Shown: positions 1-9,388 of the stretch, one piece after another | How the letters are laid out: each line of letters opens with the position of its first letter | Position numbering within the stretch: the stretch's first letter is position 1 | DNA from: Vibrio sp. JPW-9-11-11 | GTDB taxonomy: Bacteria > Pseudomonadota > Gammaproteobacteria > Enterobacterales > Vibrionaceae | Length of the DNA stretch: 64,000 nucleotides | Assembly (NCBI RefSeq): GCF_013369335.1 | Contig: NZ_SZQJ01000001.1 | Coordinates: forward strand, 62,001-126,000 | Direction: 5' to 3' | Program-made: the position numbers and the translations under genes | The notes under the pieces: generated by a model | Databases searched by the model: none | Told to the model about the DNA's origin: nothing | Seen by the model: the letters and a program-made list of their open reading frames with translations, nothing else

Positions 1-992
1 CTAGTATATTTGTTGGAGCTTCCTATTTTATACACGGGGCAAGTAGTCAAGAACTTAGAGGACTACTAATATCTCTAGTATATTTAGCTCTATTGCCGAT
101 TGGTTTTATTACCATCAATAGGGCACAGACTATAACTTTCCTAGCCTCTTTATCATCATTTTCTTTGTCTATTTGGTATTTTATTATCGAACCTTCAGAT
201 AGAATGTTATGGCCAACCAACCCTATCCCATTAGCTATACACCAAGGTATGATATACTTACTTTCTTTAGCATTATTACTTACTGATTTTGACAAAAAGA
301 AAAAATGGCTTCTAGTATTATCCATGCTATTAAGTGGTTTTTCTATACTTCCTACGGAGTCTCGGGGGCCGATAATTTTAGTAGCTATGTTGAGTCTATT
401 ATCTTTGGTTATATCGATTTATAAAAAAAGAATACGTGCCAAGCATACACTATTAATTTTCTTGGCTGTGTTTTTAGTATTGTTCGTTACTAAAGAGCCT
501 ATATTATCTCGCATAGCAGATACTTCGGCAGAAGTCGTACGTATCAAAAATGGAGACTTAAATTCATCAATGGGCTTAAGAGCTCAGATGTATTCATCTG
601 GAATTGAGCTTTTTATTCAGAAACCATTTTTGGGGCATGGAGAGATCTCCTCAGAGTATGCTGAAAAACATGTTCCAGGCTATAGCCGATCTGCTTATTG
701 GTATATGAAAGGACATTTTCATAATAACTATATTGATAAAATGGCTAAGTCGGGAGTATTTGGATTAGTCTTCTTCCTGTTTTTTCTAGTGTATCCTTTT
801 TATATGGCATTAAAAAAATATAAATTTTGTTTTTGGGTATTAGGTTTACCCTCTATATATTATGTTCTTGTTAGCTTGTTTGATAGTCCGTTTCGTAACG
901 GAGATACAACCGTGCTATATTTAGTTGTCGTGGGGCTAACTCTTCAAGTAATAAGTGCTAGAAGTCAAGATAATAGAGTAGGTGTTGATTAG
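1..992 (+). CDS. waaL: O-antigen ligase family protein (Wzy_C/WaaL-like), 5' end outside window
   Basis: Inner-membrane polytopic protein of the O-antigen ligase/polymerase superfamily (Wzy_C). In an LPS core locus the likely role is joining undecaprenyl-linked O-antigen to lipid A-core on the periplasmic side. The reading frame is open back to base 3, so the start lies upstream; a TTG at 93 is only an internal codon. The visible part has many hydrophobic segments, a T-x-S-R-G stretch near 350-365 and a periplasmic loop with H-x-H-N-N (about 715-730), typical of the ligase family, followed by more membrane segments. It is AT-rich compared with the genes after it. The next gene starts 2 bases after its stop. 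Family call is firm; ligase rather than polymerase rests on context. Confidence 0.75.
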   Translation, partial: SIFVGASYFIHGASSQELRGLLISLVYLALLPIGFITINRAQTITFLASLSSFSLSIWYFIIEPSDRMLWPTNPIPLAIHQGMIYLLSLALLLTDFDKKKKWLLVLSMLLSGFSILPTESRGPIILVAMLSLLSLVISIYKKRIRAKHTLLIFLAVFLVLFVTKEPILSRIADTSAEVVRIKNGDLNSSMGLRAQMYSSGIELFIQKPFLGHGEISSEYAEKHVPGYSRSAYWYMKGHFHNNYIDKMAKSGVFGLVFFLFFLVYPFYMALKKYKFCFWVLGLPSIYYVLVSLFDSPFRNGDTTVLYLVVVGLTLQVISARSQDNRVGVD

Positions 993-994
993 TT

Positions 995-1921
995 ATGAAG
1001 TTGTTTTACTACCTCAAGCATATGGGACTTGGTCTCGTGCCCTATGTTCTATTTATAAGATATAAGCAGTCATTAGAAAAGAGGTATGCAAACAAAGAGG
1101 ACTATATTCAAAAAAGAGTTAATTACTGCTGTAAACTCAGTCGAGGTTTGCAAGTTTCAAATTTTAAAACGCCCATATATGCGTATCAGCGCAAAGGCTA
1201 CACATCCTACTACCTTGATTTAAAAGAATTCCTACACTACTTTCCTAAATCATGCCGATTTAACTATTACTTTGGTGATGAAACGCACATAGAACCAGTA
1301 CCCACTCTATTTAAAGCACGTCCAATTGAAGGTGATAATAGTAACTCAGTCCTCTTCAAGCTTGATAAGCGTCGACACTTTCGATTTGTAAACGATAAGC
1401 TGAGCTTCATAGACAAAAAAGACGCAGCGGTGTTTCGTGGTGCAGTGACCCAACCACATCGAATTCGATTTATGCAGGAAATGTTTGGCCACCCTTTAGT
1501 TGACGCGGGTCAGTCAAATAGTTCCGATGAGCACCCAGAATGGCAAAAGCCATTTATGTCTGTTGAAGAACAGCTTCAATACAAATTTCTAATCTGTTTG
1601 GAAGGAAATGACGTGGCTTCGAACTTAAAGTGGGCGATGTCTTCAAACTCTGTTGTAGTGACACCAAAAATGAAGTTTGAAACTTGGTTTATGGAGGGGA
1701 CGCTTCAGGCGGGTGTGCATTACATTGAAGTCAGAGATGATTGGTCTGACTTTGAAGAAAAGATTCAGTACTACATTGATAACCCTTCGGAAGCTGAAGA
1801 AATCGTCAAAAATGCTCATGAATATATAGCTCCATTTAAAGATGAGAAGCTAGAGCAGCTAGTATGTATTAAAACGTTGGAGCGATACTTCGAGCTATCT
1901 GGGCAGTTAGAGAAAAAGTAA
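995..1921 (+). CDS. Glycosyltransferase family 90 / LpsA-like (CAP10-type) LPS core transferase
   Basis: Predicted cytoplasmic or membrane-associated sugar transferase of 308 residues, in the family of bacterial LPS-modifying proteins related to eukaryotic CAP10 (GT90). Diagnostic stretches are F-R-G-A-V near residue 147 and C-L-E-G-N-D-V-A-S-N-L-K-W near residue 200, followed by a W-F region; these match the donor-binding half of the family. The N-terminus is basic with a short hydrophobic stretch but no clear signal peptide. It lies between the ligase and waaF with only 2-3 base gaps, so it is probably co-transcribed and adds an outer-core sugar. The sugar and acceptor cannot be read from sequence. 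Confidence 0.8.
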   Translation: MKLFYYLKHMGLGLVPYVLFIRYKQSLEKRYANKEDYIQKRVNYCCKLSRGLQVSNFKTPIYAYQRKGYTSYYLDLKEFLHYFPKSCRFNYYFGDETHIEPVPTLFKARPIEGDNSNSVLFKLDKRRHFRFVNDKLSFIDKKDAAVFRGAVTQPHRIRFMQEMFGHPLVDAGQSNSSDEHPEWQKPFMSVEEQLQYKFLICLEGNDVASNLKWAMSSNSVVVTPKMKFETWFMEGTLQAGVHYIEVRDDWSDFEEKIQYYIDNPSEAEEIVKNAHEYIAPFKDEKLEQLVCIKTLERYFELSGQLEKK

Positions 1922-1924
1922 GCA

Positions 1925-2977
1925 ATGAAAAAAATTCTAATCGTAGGTCCTTCTTGGGTTGGTGATATGGTCATGTCTCAGGGCCTGTATATTGAACTTA
2001 AAAAACAGTACCCAGACTCACAGATTGACGTATTAGCACCTGCTTGGTGCAAAGCTATCCTTGAGAGAATGCCACAGGTTGATCAAGCGTTAGAGATGCC
2101 GCTTGGTCATGGACAATTTGATCTAAAGACTCGCTACCAAATGGGCAAGCAATTGAGACGCGCAAACTATACCCAAGCATATGTATTGCCCAACTCTGCT
2201 AAATCAGCATTGATTCCTTTTTTTGCTAAAATACCCCAACGAGTGGGTTGGAAAGGGGAAATGCGCTTTGGTCTACTCAATGATATCCGTACCAATAAGA
2301 AGTCTTTCCAGTACATGCTGGAGCGTTATGTGGCTTTGGCTCACTCTAAATCTACTATGACAGGCAGTGGGTGTTTAGGTGAGCTGAAAGATCTGCCATA
2401 TCCCGCTTTGAGCCTGCAGCCTAAAAGCCAGCAACAAGCTATGGAACAGTTCGAGCTTAATGATGAGCGTCCTATATTAGGTTTATGTCCAGGTGCTGAG
2501 TTTGGCCCAGCTAAGCGTTGGCCAGAAGGACATTTTGCCCATGTGGCTTCGGAGATGATTAGCAAGGGTTACCAAGTCTGGCTATTTGGCTCGGCTAAGG
2601 ATCGTGAAGTGACTTCTGCCATTATCGATCAGATCGCTCCTGAGAATCAGCAACATTGTTATAACCTAGCGGGTAGCACTTCTTTAGTTCAAGCTGTCGA
2701 CTTGATAGGCGCATGTCAAACAATAGTAAGTAATGACTCTGGACTAATGCATGTCGCTGCGGCAGTTGGTTGCAATGTCGTTGCCATATACGGTTCAAGT
2801 TCACCCAAATATACTCCGCCACTCACTGACAAACTGGCTATTCTAAATACAGATATTGAATGCCGACCTTGTTTCGAACGTACTTGCCCTAAGCAGCACC
2901 TTAAATGCTTACAAGAACTTATGCCAGAGAAGGTAATTGAGGCAATTACTAAACTTGATGCTTTGGTAGTGGCCTAA
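1925..2977 (+). CDS. waaF: ADP-heptose:LPS heptosyltransferase II
   Basis: GT9-family enzyme adding the second L-glycero-D-manno-heptose to the inner core. The 350-residue length matches the family. Visible marks are the N-terminal G-P-S-W-V-G-D-M-V-M (residues 8-17), the P-G-A-E-F-G-P-A-K-R-W-P nucleotide-sugar motif near residue 190, S-N-D-S-G-L-M-H-V-A near residue 269, and a C-terminal Cys-rich segment (C-R-P-C, C-P, C-L-Q) typical of WaaF. It starts 4 bases after the GT90 stop and shares a TAATG overlap with waaA, so translation is probably coupled. Substrate is ADP-heptose made through hldD at 11430-12371. Confidence 0.93.
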   Translation: MKKILIVGPSWVGDMVMSQGLYIELKKQYPDSQIDVLAPAWCKAILERMPQVDQALEMPLGHGQFDLKTRYQMGKQLRRANYTQAYVLPNSAKSALIPFFAKIPQRVGWKGEMRFGLLNDIRTNKKSFQYMLERYVALAHSKSTMTGSGCLGELKDLPYPALSLQPKSQQQAMEQFELNDERPILGLCPGAEFGPAKRWPEGHFAHVASEMISKGYQVWLFGSAKDREVTSAIIDQIAPENQQHCYNLAGSTSLVQAVDLIGACQTIVSNDSGLMHVAAAVGCNVVAIYGSSSPKYTPPLTDKLAILNTDIECRPCFERTCPKQHLKCLQELMPEKVIEAITKLDALVVA

Positions 2978-4275
2978 TGTCTGGATTGGTTCGCTTCGTT
3001 TATACCTTGTTACTGGTAGCTTTTAGCCCTTTGCTGCTTTGGGTGCTTTATCGAGCAAAATCGAACAAACCTAAGTTCGGGCAGCGATGGAAAGAGCATT
3101 TTGGCTTTACACCTAAGCTAGGTAATCAGAGAAAAGGCGTCATTTGGGTTCACGCTGTTTCTGTCGGCGAGGTACTTGCGAGCAAAGGGCTAGTGAATCG
3201 CTTAGCAAAACAATACCCAGACAAGCAGCTACTTGTTACAACCACAACCAGTACAGGCGCTGAACAAGTATCTAAAATGGGCAGTCATGTCACTCACCGC
3301 TATATGCCTATAGACTTCTCTTGGTGTGTACGAAGGTTTGTTAATGTTGTTAAGCCTGACGCATTGCTCATTATTGAAACCGAGCTTTGGCCTAACACCA
3401 TCCACACTGTCTCTTCAATTAACATCCCCATAATACTTGTTAATGGTCGATTATCTCAGAAGTCATTTTTAAATTATCGGAAGCTTAGCCTACTGATATC
3501 ACCAGTACTGCAAAAACTGTCGACGATAATGACTGTTCACGCTGATGATGCGAATCGCTTCAGGCAATTAGGCATTAGCGGTAAAAAGGTTATTGATACG
3601 GGTTCGATTAAGTATGATGTAAGCCTTGATGAAGAGGTCTATCTTCAAGGCTTAAAACTAAGGGCTAAACTTGGTGACAATCGCAAGGTCTTGATTGCAG
3701 CAAGTACGCATCTAGGTGAGGACGAGAAAGTCCTTGCTGCTTTTAAAGCTGCAAAATTGGAATATCCGGAATTGCTACTTGTGCTGGTTCCACGCCACCC
3801 TGAGCGTTTTGACTCTGTGGCTGAACTTGTAAAAAATCAGCAGCTATCTTTGGTTCGACGAAGTAGTGGAAGTTTAGATAGGCTACCTGAAGGTACAGAC
3901 GTCTATTTGGGTGATACTATGGGTGAAATGATTAAGTATCTTGCGGCGAGTGATCTTGTATTTATGGGCGGTAGTCTAATCGGAGACAAGGTGGGTGGGC
4001 ACAACTTTGTCGAGCCCGCTATGCTCTCTAAGCTAACGATTACCGGACCAAGCTACTATAACTTTGCAGATCTAGGTAAACAATTAATTGCTGCAGGCGC
4101 TCTAGAAGTCGTCGAGGATGAAGAGCAATTAGCCAGTAAAGTTATCGAGTATTTCTCGTCACCGTTAAAACTAGAACAAGGTGGTAAAGAAGCTTTATCC
4201 GTTGTAGAACAAAACCAAGGTGCGCTGCAGCGTAGCGTTGATATTATCAACAGAGTTATAGAGAGTGCTAAGTGA
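2977..4275 (+). CDS. waaA: 3-deoxy-D-manno-octulosonic acid (Kdo) transferase
   Basis: Transfers Kdo from CMP-Kdo to lipid IVA at the cytoplasmic face of the inner membrane. The 432-residue protein has an N-terminal membrane anchor (about residues 2-22), H-A-V-S-V-G-E with the catalytic glutamate near residue 60, T-T-T-S-T-G near residue 90, E-T-E-L-W-P-N near residue 135 and G-H-N-F-V-E-P-A near residue 342. All are hallmarks of WaaA/KdtA. It overlaps waaF by one base and the next GT25 gene by four bases. Together with kdkA nearby, the gene set fits the vibrio arrangement of a single phosphorylated Kdo; the number of Kdo residues added cannot be told from sequence. Confidence 0.95.
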   Translation: MSGLVRFVYTLLLVAFSPLLLWVLYRAKSNKPKFGQRWKEHFGFTPKLGNQRKGVIWVHAVSVGEVLASKGLVNRLAKQYPDKQLLVTTTTSTGAEQVSKMGSHVTHRYMPIDFSWCVRRFVNVVKPDALLIIETELWPNTIHTVSSINIPIILVNGRLSQKSFLNYRKLSLLISPVLQKLSTIMTVHADDANRFRQLGISGKKVIDTGSIKYDVSLDEEVYLQGLKLRAKLGDNRKVLIAASTHLGEDEKVLAAFKAAKLEYPELLLVLVPRHPERFDSVAELVKNQQLSLVRRSSGSLDRLPEGTDVYLGDTMGEMIKYLAASDLVFMGGSLIGDKVGGHNFVEPAMLSKLTITGPSYYNFADLGKQLIAAGALEVVEDEEQLASKVIEYFSSPLKLEQGGKEALSVVEQNQGALQRSVDIINRVIESAK

Positions 4276-5012
4276 TTAAAACATTCATCATTCATGTCAG
4301 CAAAGGCTATGAAGATCGCCGCAAGCATATCGATAGTCATCTTCCCTCTCGCGGGATCAATGAATATGAATATATGCTTCGTGGTGATATCGACGATTTG
4401 AGTGATGCTGTACGTCACGAATTTTTTGGCTCGAAGCTTACCTTGGCCGAAAAATCTTGCTTCTATAAGCATTATCTCGTAATGAAAGCCGCTATAGAGC
4501 AAAACATAGAACAAGTTTTAGTGTTAGAAGATGATGCGTTATTGGTGGAGAGCTTTCTCCATGACTTTTCTCTCATTTTGTCAGAGTTAGAGGGGAAGAG
4601 TAATTATTTCGCTAATATTGAGGAAGCATCTAACTCGGTACCGCTAAGTGTAAGAAAATCAAACCAATACCTATATCCTTGTAAAGTGAACAAGCTATGC
4701 GGAGGCTATGTGTTTGATTTAGTCTTTGCCAAAAAGATGGTCGAATACATCGAATCTCAACAAATCGATACGCCAATCGATGGTTTGATTGGTGATAAGA
4801 TTGATGAACTTCAGTTCAATCTGTATTGGGTTCACCCTCCTGTAGTAAAACAGGGGAGTAAAGTGGGTATGTTTGAAAGCCAGCTGAGTGGTCGTACATC
4901 AGGTTTGTATGCCACGGTCAGAAGCTGGTTCAAAGAGGGTTATCGTACTCACATTCGTAGCCATTTAAGTAAAAAGCAAAAAGCCCTATTTAAAAACGTA
5001 ACCAAGTATTGA
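4272..5012 (+). CDS. Glycosyltransferase family 25 (LPS biosynthesis)
   Basis: GT25-family LPS core glycosyltransferase (LgtB/LpsE type), 246 residues; members usually transfer galactose or glucose. The N-terminus V-S-K-G-Y-E-D-R-R-K-H-I, the acidic metal/donor motif L-E-D-D-A near residue 85 and the C-G-G-Y-V-F-D stretch near residue 143 are in the expected order. It starts with GTG in a GTGA overlap with the waaA stop, so translation is probably coupled. Donor and linkage are unknown. Confidence 0.85.
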   Translation: MIKTFIIHVSKGYEDRRKHIDSHLPSRGINEYEYMLRGDIDDLSDAVRHEFFGSKLTLAEKSCFYKHYLVMKAAIEQNIEQVLVLEDDALLVESFLHDFSLILSELEGKSNYFANIEEASNSVPLSVRKSNQYLYPCKVNKLCGGYVFDLVFAKKMVEYIESQQIDTPIDGLIGDKIDELQFNLYWVHPPVVKQGSKVGMFESQLSGRTSGLYATVRSWFKEGYRTHIRSHLSKKQKALFKNVTKY

Positions 5013-5014
5013 TT

Positions 5015-5905
5015 ATGACTAGAACCGCCAAGAAATATTTAGCTTTTGTCATTTATGGCAATGATAAGACCTATTATCAGGGTGCACGCTTCTGCATCTT
5101 GTCTTTCTTATCTAATTGGCAAGGAGATAAAGGCTCTAGGCCTGAGGTCGTTGTTCTAGCAGAGGAAACAGAGCATTTTTCGGGTTTGCCTATTCATCTT
5201 TTTCTGATCAGTGCGGAGCAAAAGCGCGAATGGAGCCTCAATAATACTTATCATTTTCGAATCAAAAACCGAGGCTTAAAGTACCTCGGTGAGCAGTTAG
5301 AATTAGAAGAAGACGATAAGTTACTGTTCCTAGATACAGATACGTATTTTGAGCAGTCGACAAATATTTATTTTGATTCCATCACTGCACAGCAGTCACT
5401 GATGTTTTTTCCTGAAGTCGCTATCAACACTCTGCCCGACACTAATGAATACGCCGTTATTCGTAACAAAACCTTTGAGCTTGAGGATGGCTCGACTTAT
5501 CACGTTAGTGACGATTCGACCATGTGGGCTTCGGCTGTGATCGGTATTACAGGCGCGCAATTGAAGGCATTTGATTATGCTGACCAGCTTATCAAGGCGC
5601 TACGTAACGGCGGTTGTAAAGCTCATACACTGGAGCAGTTTGCTCTGTCTGAAGCTTTGAGCCGCGAAGTAACATTGGTACCAAGCAAAGATTGGCTCAA
5701 GCACTATTCGACCAGCGGCCGTAAGGACTGGGGGCGAAAAGTGCTAGAACGTTTCTTTACTGTGCACGGTAGGAAGCCTTTCGAAGAGCAAATCAAATTA
5801 GCAAAAAATGTCAGTTTCACTCGTCCGCTTACTGAAGTCATTCGCGGGCATATATATAAAAAGAAGAAAAAGCTGCGTAAGCTATTGGGACTAAAAGAAG
5901 AGTAG
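5015..5905 (+). CDS. Putative GT-A type glycosyltransferase of the LPS core locus
   Basis: Protein of 296 residues with no family I can name firmly. The segment L-F-L-D-T-D-T-Y-F near residue 105 is a D-x-D metal-binding motif of GT-A glycosyltransferases, and the N-terminal beta-strand pattern (Y-L-A-F-V-I-Y-G-N-D) fits a nucleotide-sugar fold. The C-terminus is strongly basic (K-K-K-K-K-L-R-K), suggesting membrane association. ATG at 5015 is preferred over the TTG at 5009 because the TTG overlaps the previous stop. It faces kdkA convergently across 25 bases. A role in core extension is inferred from context. Confidence 0.7.
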   Translation: MTRTAKKYLAFVIYGNDKTYYQGARFCILSFLSNWQGDKGSRPEVVVLAEETEHFSGLPIHLFLISAEQKREWSLNNTYHFRIKNRGLKYLGEQLELEEDDKLLFLDTDTYFEQSTNIYFDSITAQQSLMFFPEVAINTLPDTNEYAVIRNKTFELEDGSTYHVSDDSTMWASAVIGITGAQLKAFDYADQLIKALRNGGCKAHTLEQFALSEALSREVTLVPSKDWLKHYSTSGRKDWGRKVLERFFTVHGRKPFEEQIKLAKNVSFTRPLTEVIRGHIYKKKKKLRKLLGLKEE

Positions 5906-5930
5906 GTTTCGAGAGTTTCAGCAACATCTC

Positions 5931-6644
5931 CTATTTATTACTCTTATAGCCTTCTTCTAGGCTTGTCCACGCGTAATCTGGAAGTTGGATATTACCGAGC
6001 CGAACTTCTTTGTCAAAAGACCGTTTGAGTCGCTCTAGATTGCTCTGCTTCCAGCCATTATCTATTTCTTCCCTCTTACATTTATCAAAGTCGATAAGCC
6101 AAACTTGGTTGCTTTGGTCGATCAGAATATTGTGAATATTAAGGTCGGTGTGATTGACGTTCGCATCATGCATTTTCTTTATTTCCCGACCGACTTTCTT
6201 AAAGAGGTCTTTCGATAGCACTTGTTGAGACAGCAATCCGACAAGGTCGTTAGCATTGCTGATTCGTTGAACAATAATATCCGCTTGATAGGTTAGGCCG
6301 CTTTTCGTCACTCGTGCAGCAACAGGAGCGGGTACACTTACATTGCATTCGATTAGGTGACGCAGTAGTTTTAACTCTTGATAGGCCCGAGTATCTTCGA
6401 GTGATGTAAACCAATAACTGTCTTTGATGAGTTTGCCAAATAGCCCACCCCTGCGGTAGTGCCTTAGTGCAAATTCGCCGCGATACCCTTGTACAAACCA
6501 AGTCGTGCCTCGGCCTCGAGCGCTGCCTGTTACCGCATTGTGTTTTTGCCAGTAGTCGACAGAGAAAGCGTGTTCAACATTTTCAGTCAATAGTAAAGGG
6601 TCATGCCAGTATGTGGTGTTATTGATTTGTGTTTGCTTGAACAT
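5931..6644 (-). CDS. kdkA: 3-deoxy-D-manno-octulosonic acid kinase
   Basis: Phosphorylates Kdo on the nascent LPS, giving the phosphorylated single-Kdo inner core seen in Vibrio and Haemophilus. The 237-residue protein has a kinase-like fold: an R-G-R-G-T-T-W N-terminal stretch, the catalytic loop H-T-D-L-N-I-H-N-I-L-I-D near residue 163 and the metal-binding L-I-D-F-D-K-C near residue 183. It is encoded against the flanking glycosyltransferases, ending 25 bases from the preceding gene and reading away from the GT9 gene at 6714, so it has its own promoter. Length and motifs agree with KdkA. Confidence 0.92.
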   Translation of the reverse strand: MFKQTQINNTTYWHDPLLLTENVEHAFSVDYWQKHNAVTGSARGRGTTWFVQGYRGEFALRHYRRGGLFGKLIKDSYWFTSLEDTRAYQELKLLRHLIECNVSVPAPVAARVTKSGLTYQADIIVQRISNANDLVGLLSQQVLSKDLFKKVGREIKKMHDANVNHTDLNIHNILIDQSNQVWLIDFDKCKREEIDNGWKQSNLERLKRSFDKEVRLGNIQLPDYAWTSLEEGYKSNK

Positions 6645-6713
6645 CTATCTCTGTCTCGACTTGGTCAGTTTGTGGCATACTAGGCGCATGATTATATCAA
6701 ACACTTGCTGCAA

Positions 6714-7811
6714 ATGAGCCTCTCAAATAATTATCGGAAGATTCTTGTTATCGCAACACACTGCATTGGAGACAGTTTGTTGATCACAACCTTTACTCGC
6801 AGCCTTCGCGCAGCGTATCCAAATGCTCAAATTGATGTATTAGTGAATGCGAGAGGTGAGATGGTGTTTGGTACTAACCCAGATATTAATGAACTGGTAG
6901 AAATTCCGCCCCGTCCCAAGCTCAAAGATTACTTGCGCATTCTTCGTCAGCGTGGGCGCTACGATCTTGTCGTCAATGAAATGCTTAATGATCGAACTGC
7001 TATCTACAGCTTTGTGTTTGGTAAAAAGCGTTTAGGGGCAGTAGATGATTCTCTTGGCGGTGCTTGGCTAAAGAAGTTTATCTTTAATCATCATATCGTA
7101 GAGCAACATCGTTATGAACACAAAATGAGCCGCGCTGCGCGGATGCTAAAACTGATAGGGGTTGATATCGAGCCTCGACTCATTTCCCCAGAACAAGCAT
7201 TACCCAGCGAGATAACAAAGAAATTGCCTGACTCTTTTATTGTGGTTCATGCGCCATCATCTAATGAAATCAAGCAGTGGCCAGTTAACCATTGGCTAGA
7301 AGTGATTACAGCGCTCTTAGAGAAAGGATACAAAATAGTGCTGACTGGGGCCGATATTCCTCGCGATAGAATGATTGTAGAAGAGATTCTTACTGCTTTA
7401 CCAGAATCACCGCATCTAGTCAGTGTGCTTGGGCAGTTAACTCTTGCTCAAACATCGAGCTTATTAAAAATGAGCCAAGGTTTTGTTGGTCCTGACAGCG
7501 GGCCTGGGCATATGGCATCGGGCTACCCAATCCCAATTGTTTCGATTATCAGTGTTGCACCTGCGAGCATGTGGTCGCCTTGGCCATATGCTCAGCCTGT
7601 TGATATGGAGAACAATCTCTACACAAATGGTACGCCTTCTCAAACCGTGGGCAATATTTGTTTGGTTCAGTCACAGCGTGATTGCGTCCCTTGTTATGGC
7701 AATAAATGTAAGATCAGCGATGATTTATACTCTCCCTGTCTACAAGATATAACACCTAATGCTGTCATCGATGCAGTGAGGTCGATGATTCCTTTGCAAA
7801 GAGATAAGTAA
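6714..7811 (+). CDS. GT9 heptosyltransferase family protein (LPS core)
   Basis: GT9-family glycosyltransferase of 365 residues, related to WaaF/WaaQ, probably adding a core heptose or related sugar. Seen are H-C-I-G-D-S-L-L-I-T near the N-terminus, P-S-S-N-E-I-K-Q-W-P near residue 181, G-P-D-S-G-P-G-H-M-A-S-G near residue 259 and a C-terminal cysteine cluster (C-V-P-C-Y-G-N-K-C) as in WaaF. ATG at 6714 is preferred over the TTG at 6705. It is followed without a gap by a second GT9 gene, so the two are co-transcribed. Which heptose it adds is not clear. Confidence 0.85.
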   Translation: MSLSNNYRKILVIATHCIGDSLLITTFTRSLRAAYPNAQIDVLVNARGEMVFGTNPDINELVEIPPRPKLKDYLRILRQRGRYDLVVNEMLNDRTAIYSFVFGKKRLGAVDDSLGGAWLKKFIFNHHIVEQHRYEHKMSRAARMLKLIGVDIEPRLISPEQALPSEITKKLPDSFIVVHAPSSNEIKQWPVNHWLEVITALLEKGYKIVLTGADIPRDRMIVEEILTALPESPHLVSVLGQLTLAQTSSLLKMSQGFVGPDSGPGHMASGYPIPIVSIISVAPASMWSPWPYAQPVDMENNLYTNGTPSQTVGNICLVQSQRDCVPCYGNKCKISDDLYSPCLQDITPNAVIDAVRSMIPLQRDK

Positions 7812-8867
7812 ATGCATAAAGAACCCAAAAGTATCTGTGTATTGCGTCTCTCAGCAATTGGCGACGTTTGCCATGCTCTCTCTGTCGTTCAGCAGATTCA
7901 ACGGCGTTATCCGAGTTGCAACATTACTTGGATAATGGGCAAGATTGAGGCGCAGTTATTGGGTGACCTTGAAGGTATTAATGTCGTTGTTTTCGATAAG
8001 AAGCGCGGTTTTAAAGGGATGAAAGAGGTCTGGCAGCAACTTAAAGGCCAGCGATTTGATTACCTACTGCATATGCAGGTTGCATTAAGAGCGAGCCTGC
8101 TGACGCTCGGTATTAAAGCTAAAAAGAGAGTCGGGTTTAGCTGGCATAGAGCCAAAGAAGGCCAGTGGTTATTTACTAATGTTAAGCTGCCTACAACGGG
8201 TGCCCCCCATGTTCTCGACAATTTCGCTCAGTTTGCCCTTTACTTGGATTGCCCGGCCCAAGAGCCAAAATGGAATATCCCTCTTGCCGAGAGCGATTAT
8301 TCGGCGCTGGCTCAACTTGGTGGTAAGCCCTATATTGTTATTAGTCCTGCAGCGAGCAAAGATGAACGCAATTGGCTTCCGGAGCGTTATGCGAGTATTG
8401 CAGATTATGCTGCTGGAAAAGGTTATCAAGTCGTGCTTTGTGGTGCCCCTACTGATCGAGAACGCCGCTTAGCAGATAGCATCATAAGCTTTGCCGAGAA
8501 ACCGATTCATAATCTCGTTGGGCAGACCAGCTTAAAGCAATTAACGGCGGTACTCTCAAAAGCAGAAGTGGTGATTGCTCCAGATTCAGGCCCCGCCCAT
8601 ATCGCTACAACTCAAGGCACACCGGTTATCGGTCTCTATGCTCATAGTAACCCTCGCCGAACAGGGCCTTATAATAGTTTGCCGTATGTGGCCTCTGTTT
8701 ATGAGCAAGTTGCAGAAGCCCAATATGGTAAAGCGGTCTCTGATTTACCTTGGGGCGCGAGGGTAAAAGGAGCTGACTTAATGTCGAACATCTCTGTTGA
8801 GTTAGTCGAGCAGCAATTAGATAAAGTATTGACTGTACCACAAGCTGAAAAGTCAGCGGTGCAATAA
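7812..8867 (+). CDS. GT9 heptosyltransferase family protein, WaaC-like
   Basis: Second of two adjacent GT9 proteins, 351 residues. It has the heptosyltransferase N-terminus [11 protein letters not shown], a [12 protein letters not shown] donor motif in the middle and [12 protein letters not shown] near residue 256. The R-L-S-A-I-G-D form resembles WaaC (heptosyltransferase I), and no other waaC candidate is in the window, so this may be the first heptosyltransferase; the 6714 gene is then the extra one. The start codon directly follows the upstream stop. Substrate assignment is inference. Confidence 0.82.
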   Translation: MHKEPKSICVLRLSAIGDVCHALSVVQQIQRRYPSCNITWIMGKIEAQLLGDLEGINVVVFDKKRGFKGMKEVWQQLKGQRFDYLLHMQVALRASLLTLGIKAKKRVGFSWHRAKEGQWLFTNVKLPTTGAPHVLDNFAQFALYLDCPAQEPKWNIPLAESDYSALAQLGGKPYIVISPAASKDERNWLPERYASIADYAAGKGYQVVLCGAPTDRERRLADSIISFAEKPIHNLVGQTSLKQLTAVLSKAEVVIAPDSGPAHIATTQGTPVIGLYAHSNPRRTGPYNSLPYVASVYEQVAEAQYGKAVSDLPWGARVKGADLMSNISVELVEQQLDKVLTVPQAEKSAVQ

Positions 8868-8892
8868 GAAACGGAATATATATAGGATAGTT

Positions 8893-9375
8893 ATGCGTAT
8901 CGCCATCTACCCAGGCACTTTCGATCCAGTGACCAATGGTCATTATGACTTAGTAAAACGAGCGGCGAGTATGTTTGATCACCTTGTTATTGGTGTTGCA
9001 GAAAGCCCGAGTAAGAATACTTTGTTTTCTCTTGATGAGCGAGTAGCACTGCTGAAAGAAACCTGCTCAGATCTTAATAATGTTTCAGTCGATGGTTTTA
9101 GTGGCTTGCTGGTTGATTTTGCCACGGAAAAGAAAGCGACGATATTGGTTCGCGGCCTAAGAACGACAATGGATTTCGAGTATGAGTTTGGTTTAACGAC
9201 CATGTACCGTCGTTTGAAACCAGAGCTTGAAAGCTTGTTCCTTACACCCGCTGAAGAATATGCGTTTCTTTCTTCTACCTTGGTTCGAGAGGTTGCTATT
9301 CATGGTGGTGAAGTAGAGCAGTTTGTTCCAAAGTGCGTTCACCGTGCAATTGCCCAAAAGTTGGCAGCTAAATAG
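8893..9375 (+). CDS. coaD: Phosphopantetheine adenylyltransferase
   Basis: Penultimate step of coenzyme A synthesis: ATP + 4'-phosphopantetheine to dephospho-CoA + PPi, in the cytoplasm. At 160 residues it is the normal family length. The nucleotidyltransferase motif [12 protein letters not shown] spans residues 7-18 (T-x-G-H) and the L-S-S-T-L-V-R-E motif is near residue 126. It is embedded between LPS core glycosyltransferases, a common coaD/waaA-area arrangement in proteobacteria. Confidence 0.96.
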   Translation: MRIAIYPGTFDPVTNGHYDLVKRAASMFDHLVIGVAESPSKNTLFSLDERVALLKETCSDLNNVSVDGFSGLLVDFATEKKATILVRGLRTTMDFEYEFGLTTMYRRLKPELESLFLTPAEEYAFLSSTLVREVAIHGGEVEQFVPKCVHRAIAQKLAAK

Positions 9376-9388
9376 TCAAGAGAGTCCA

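Noticed and set aside
4056..4514. Minus-strand open frame across waaA and the GT25 gene
   Set aside because: It overlaps two well-supported genes in their reverse strand and has no protein-like features.
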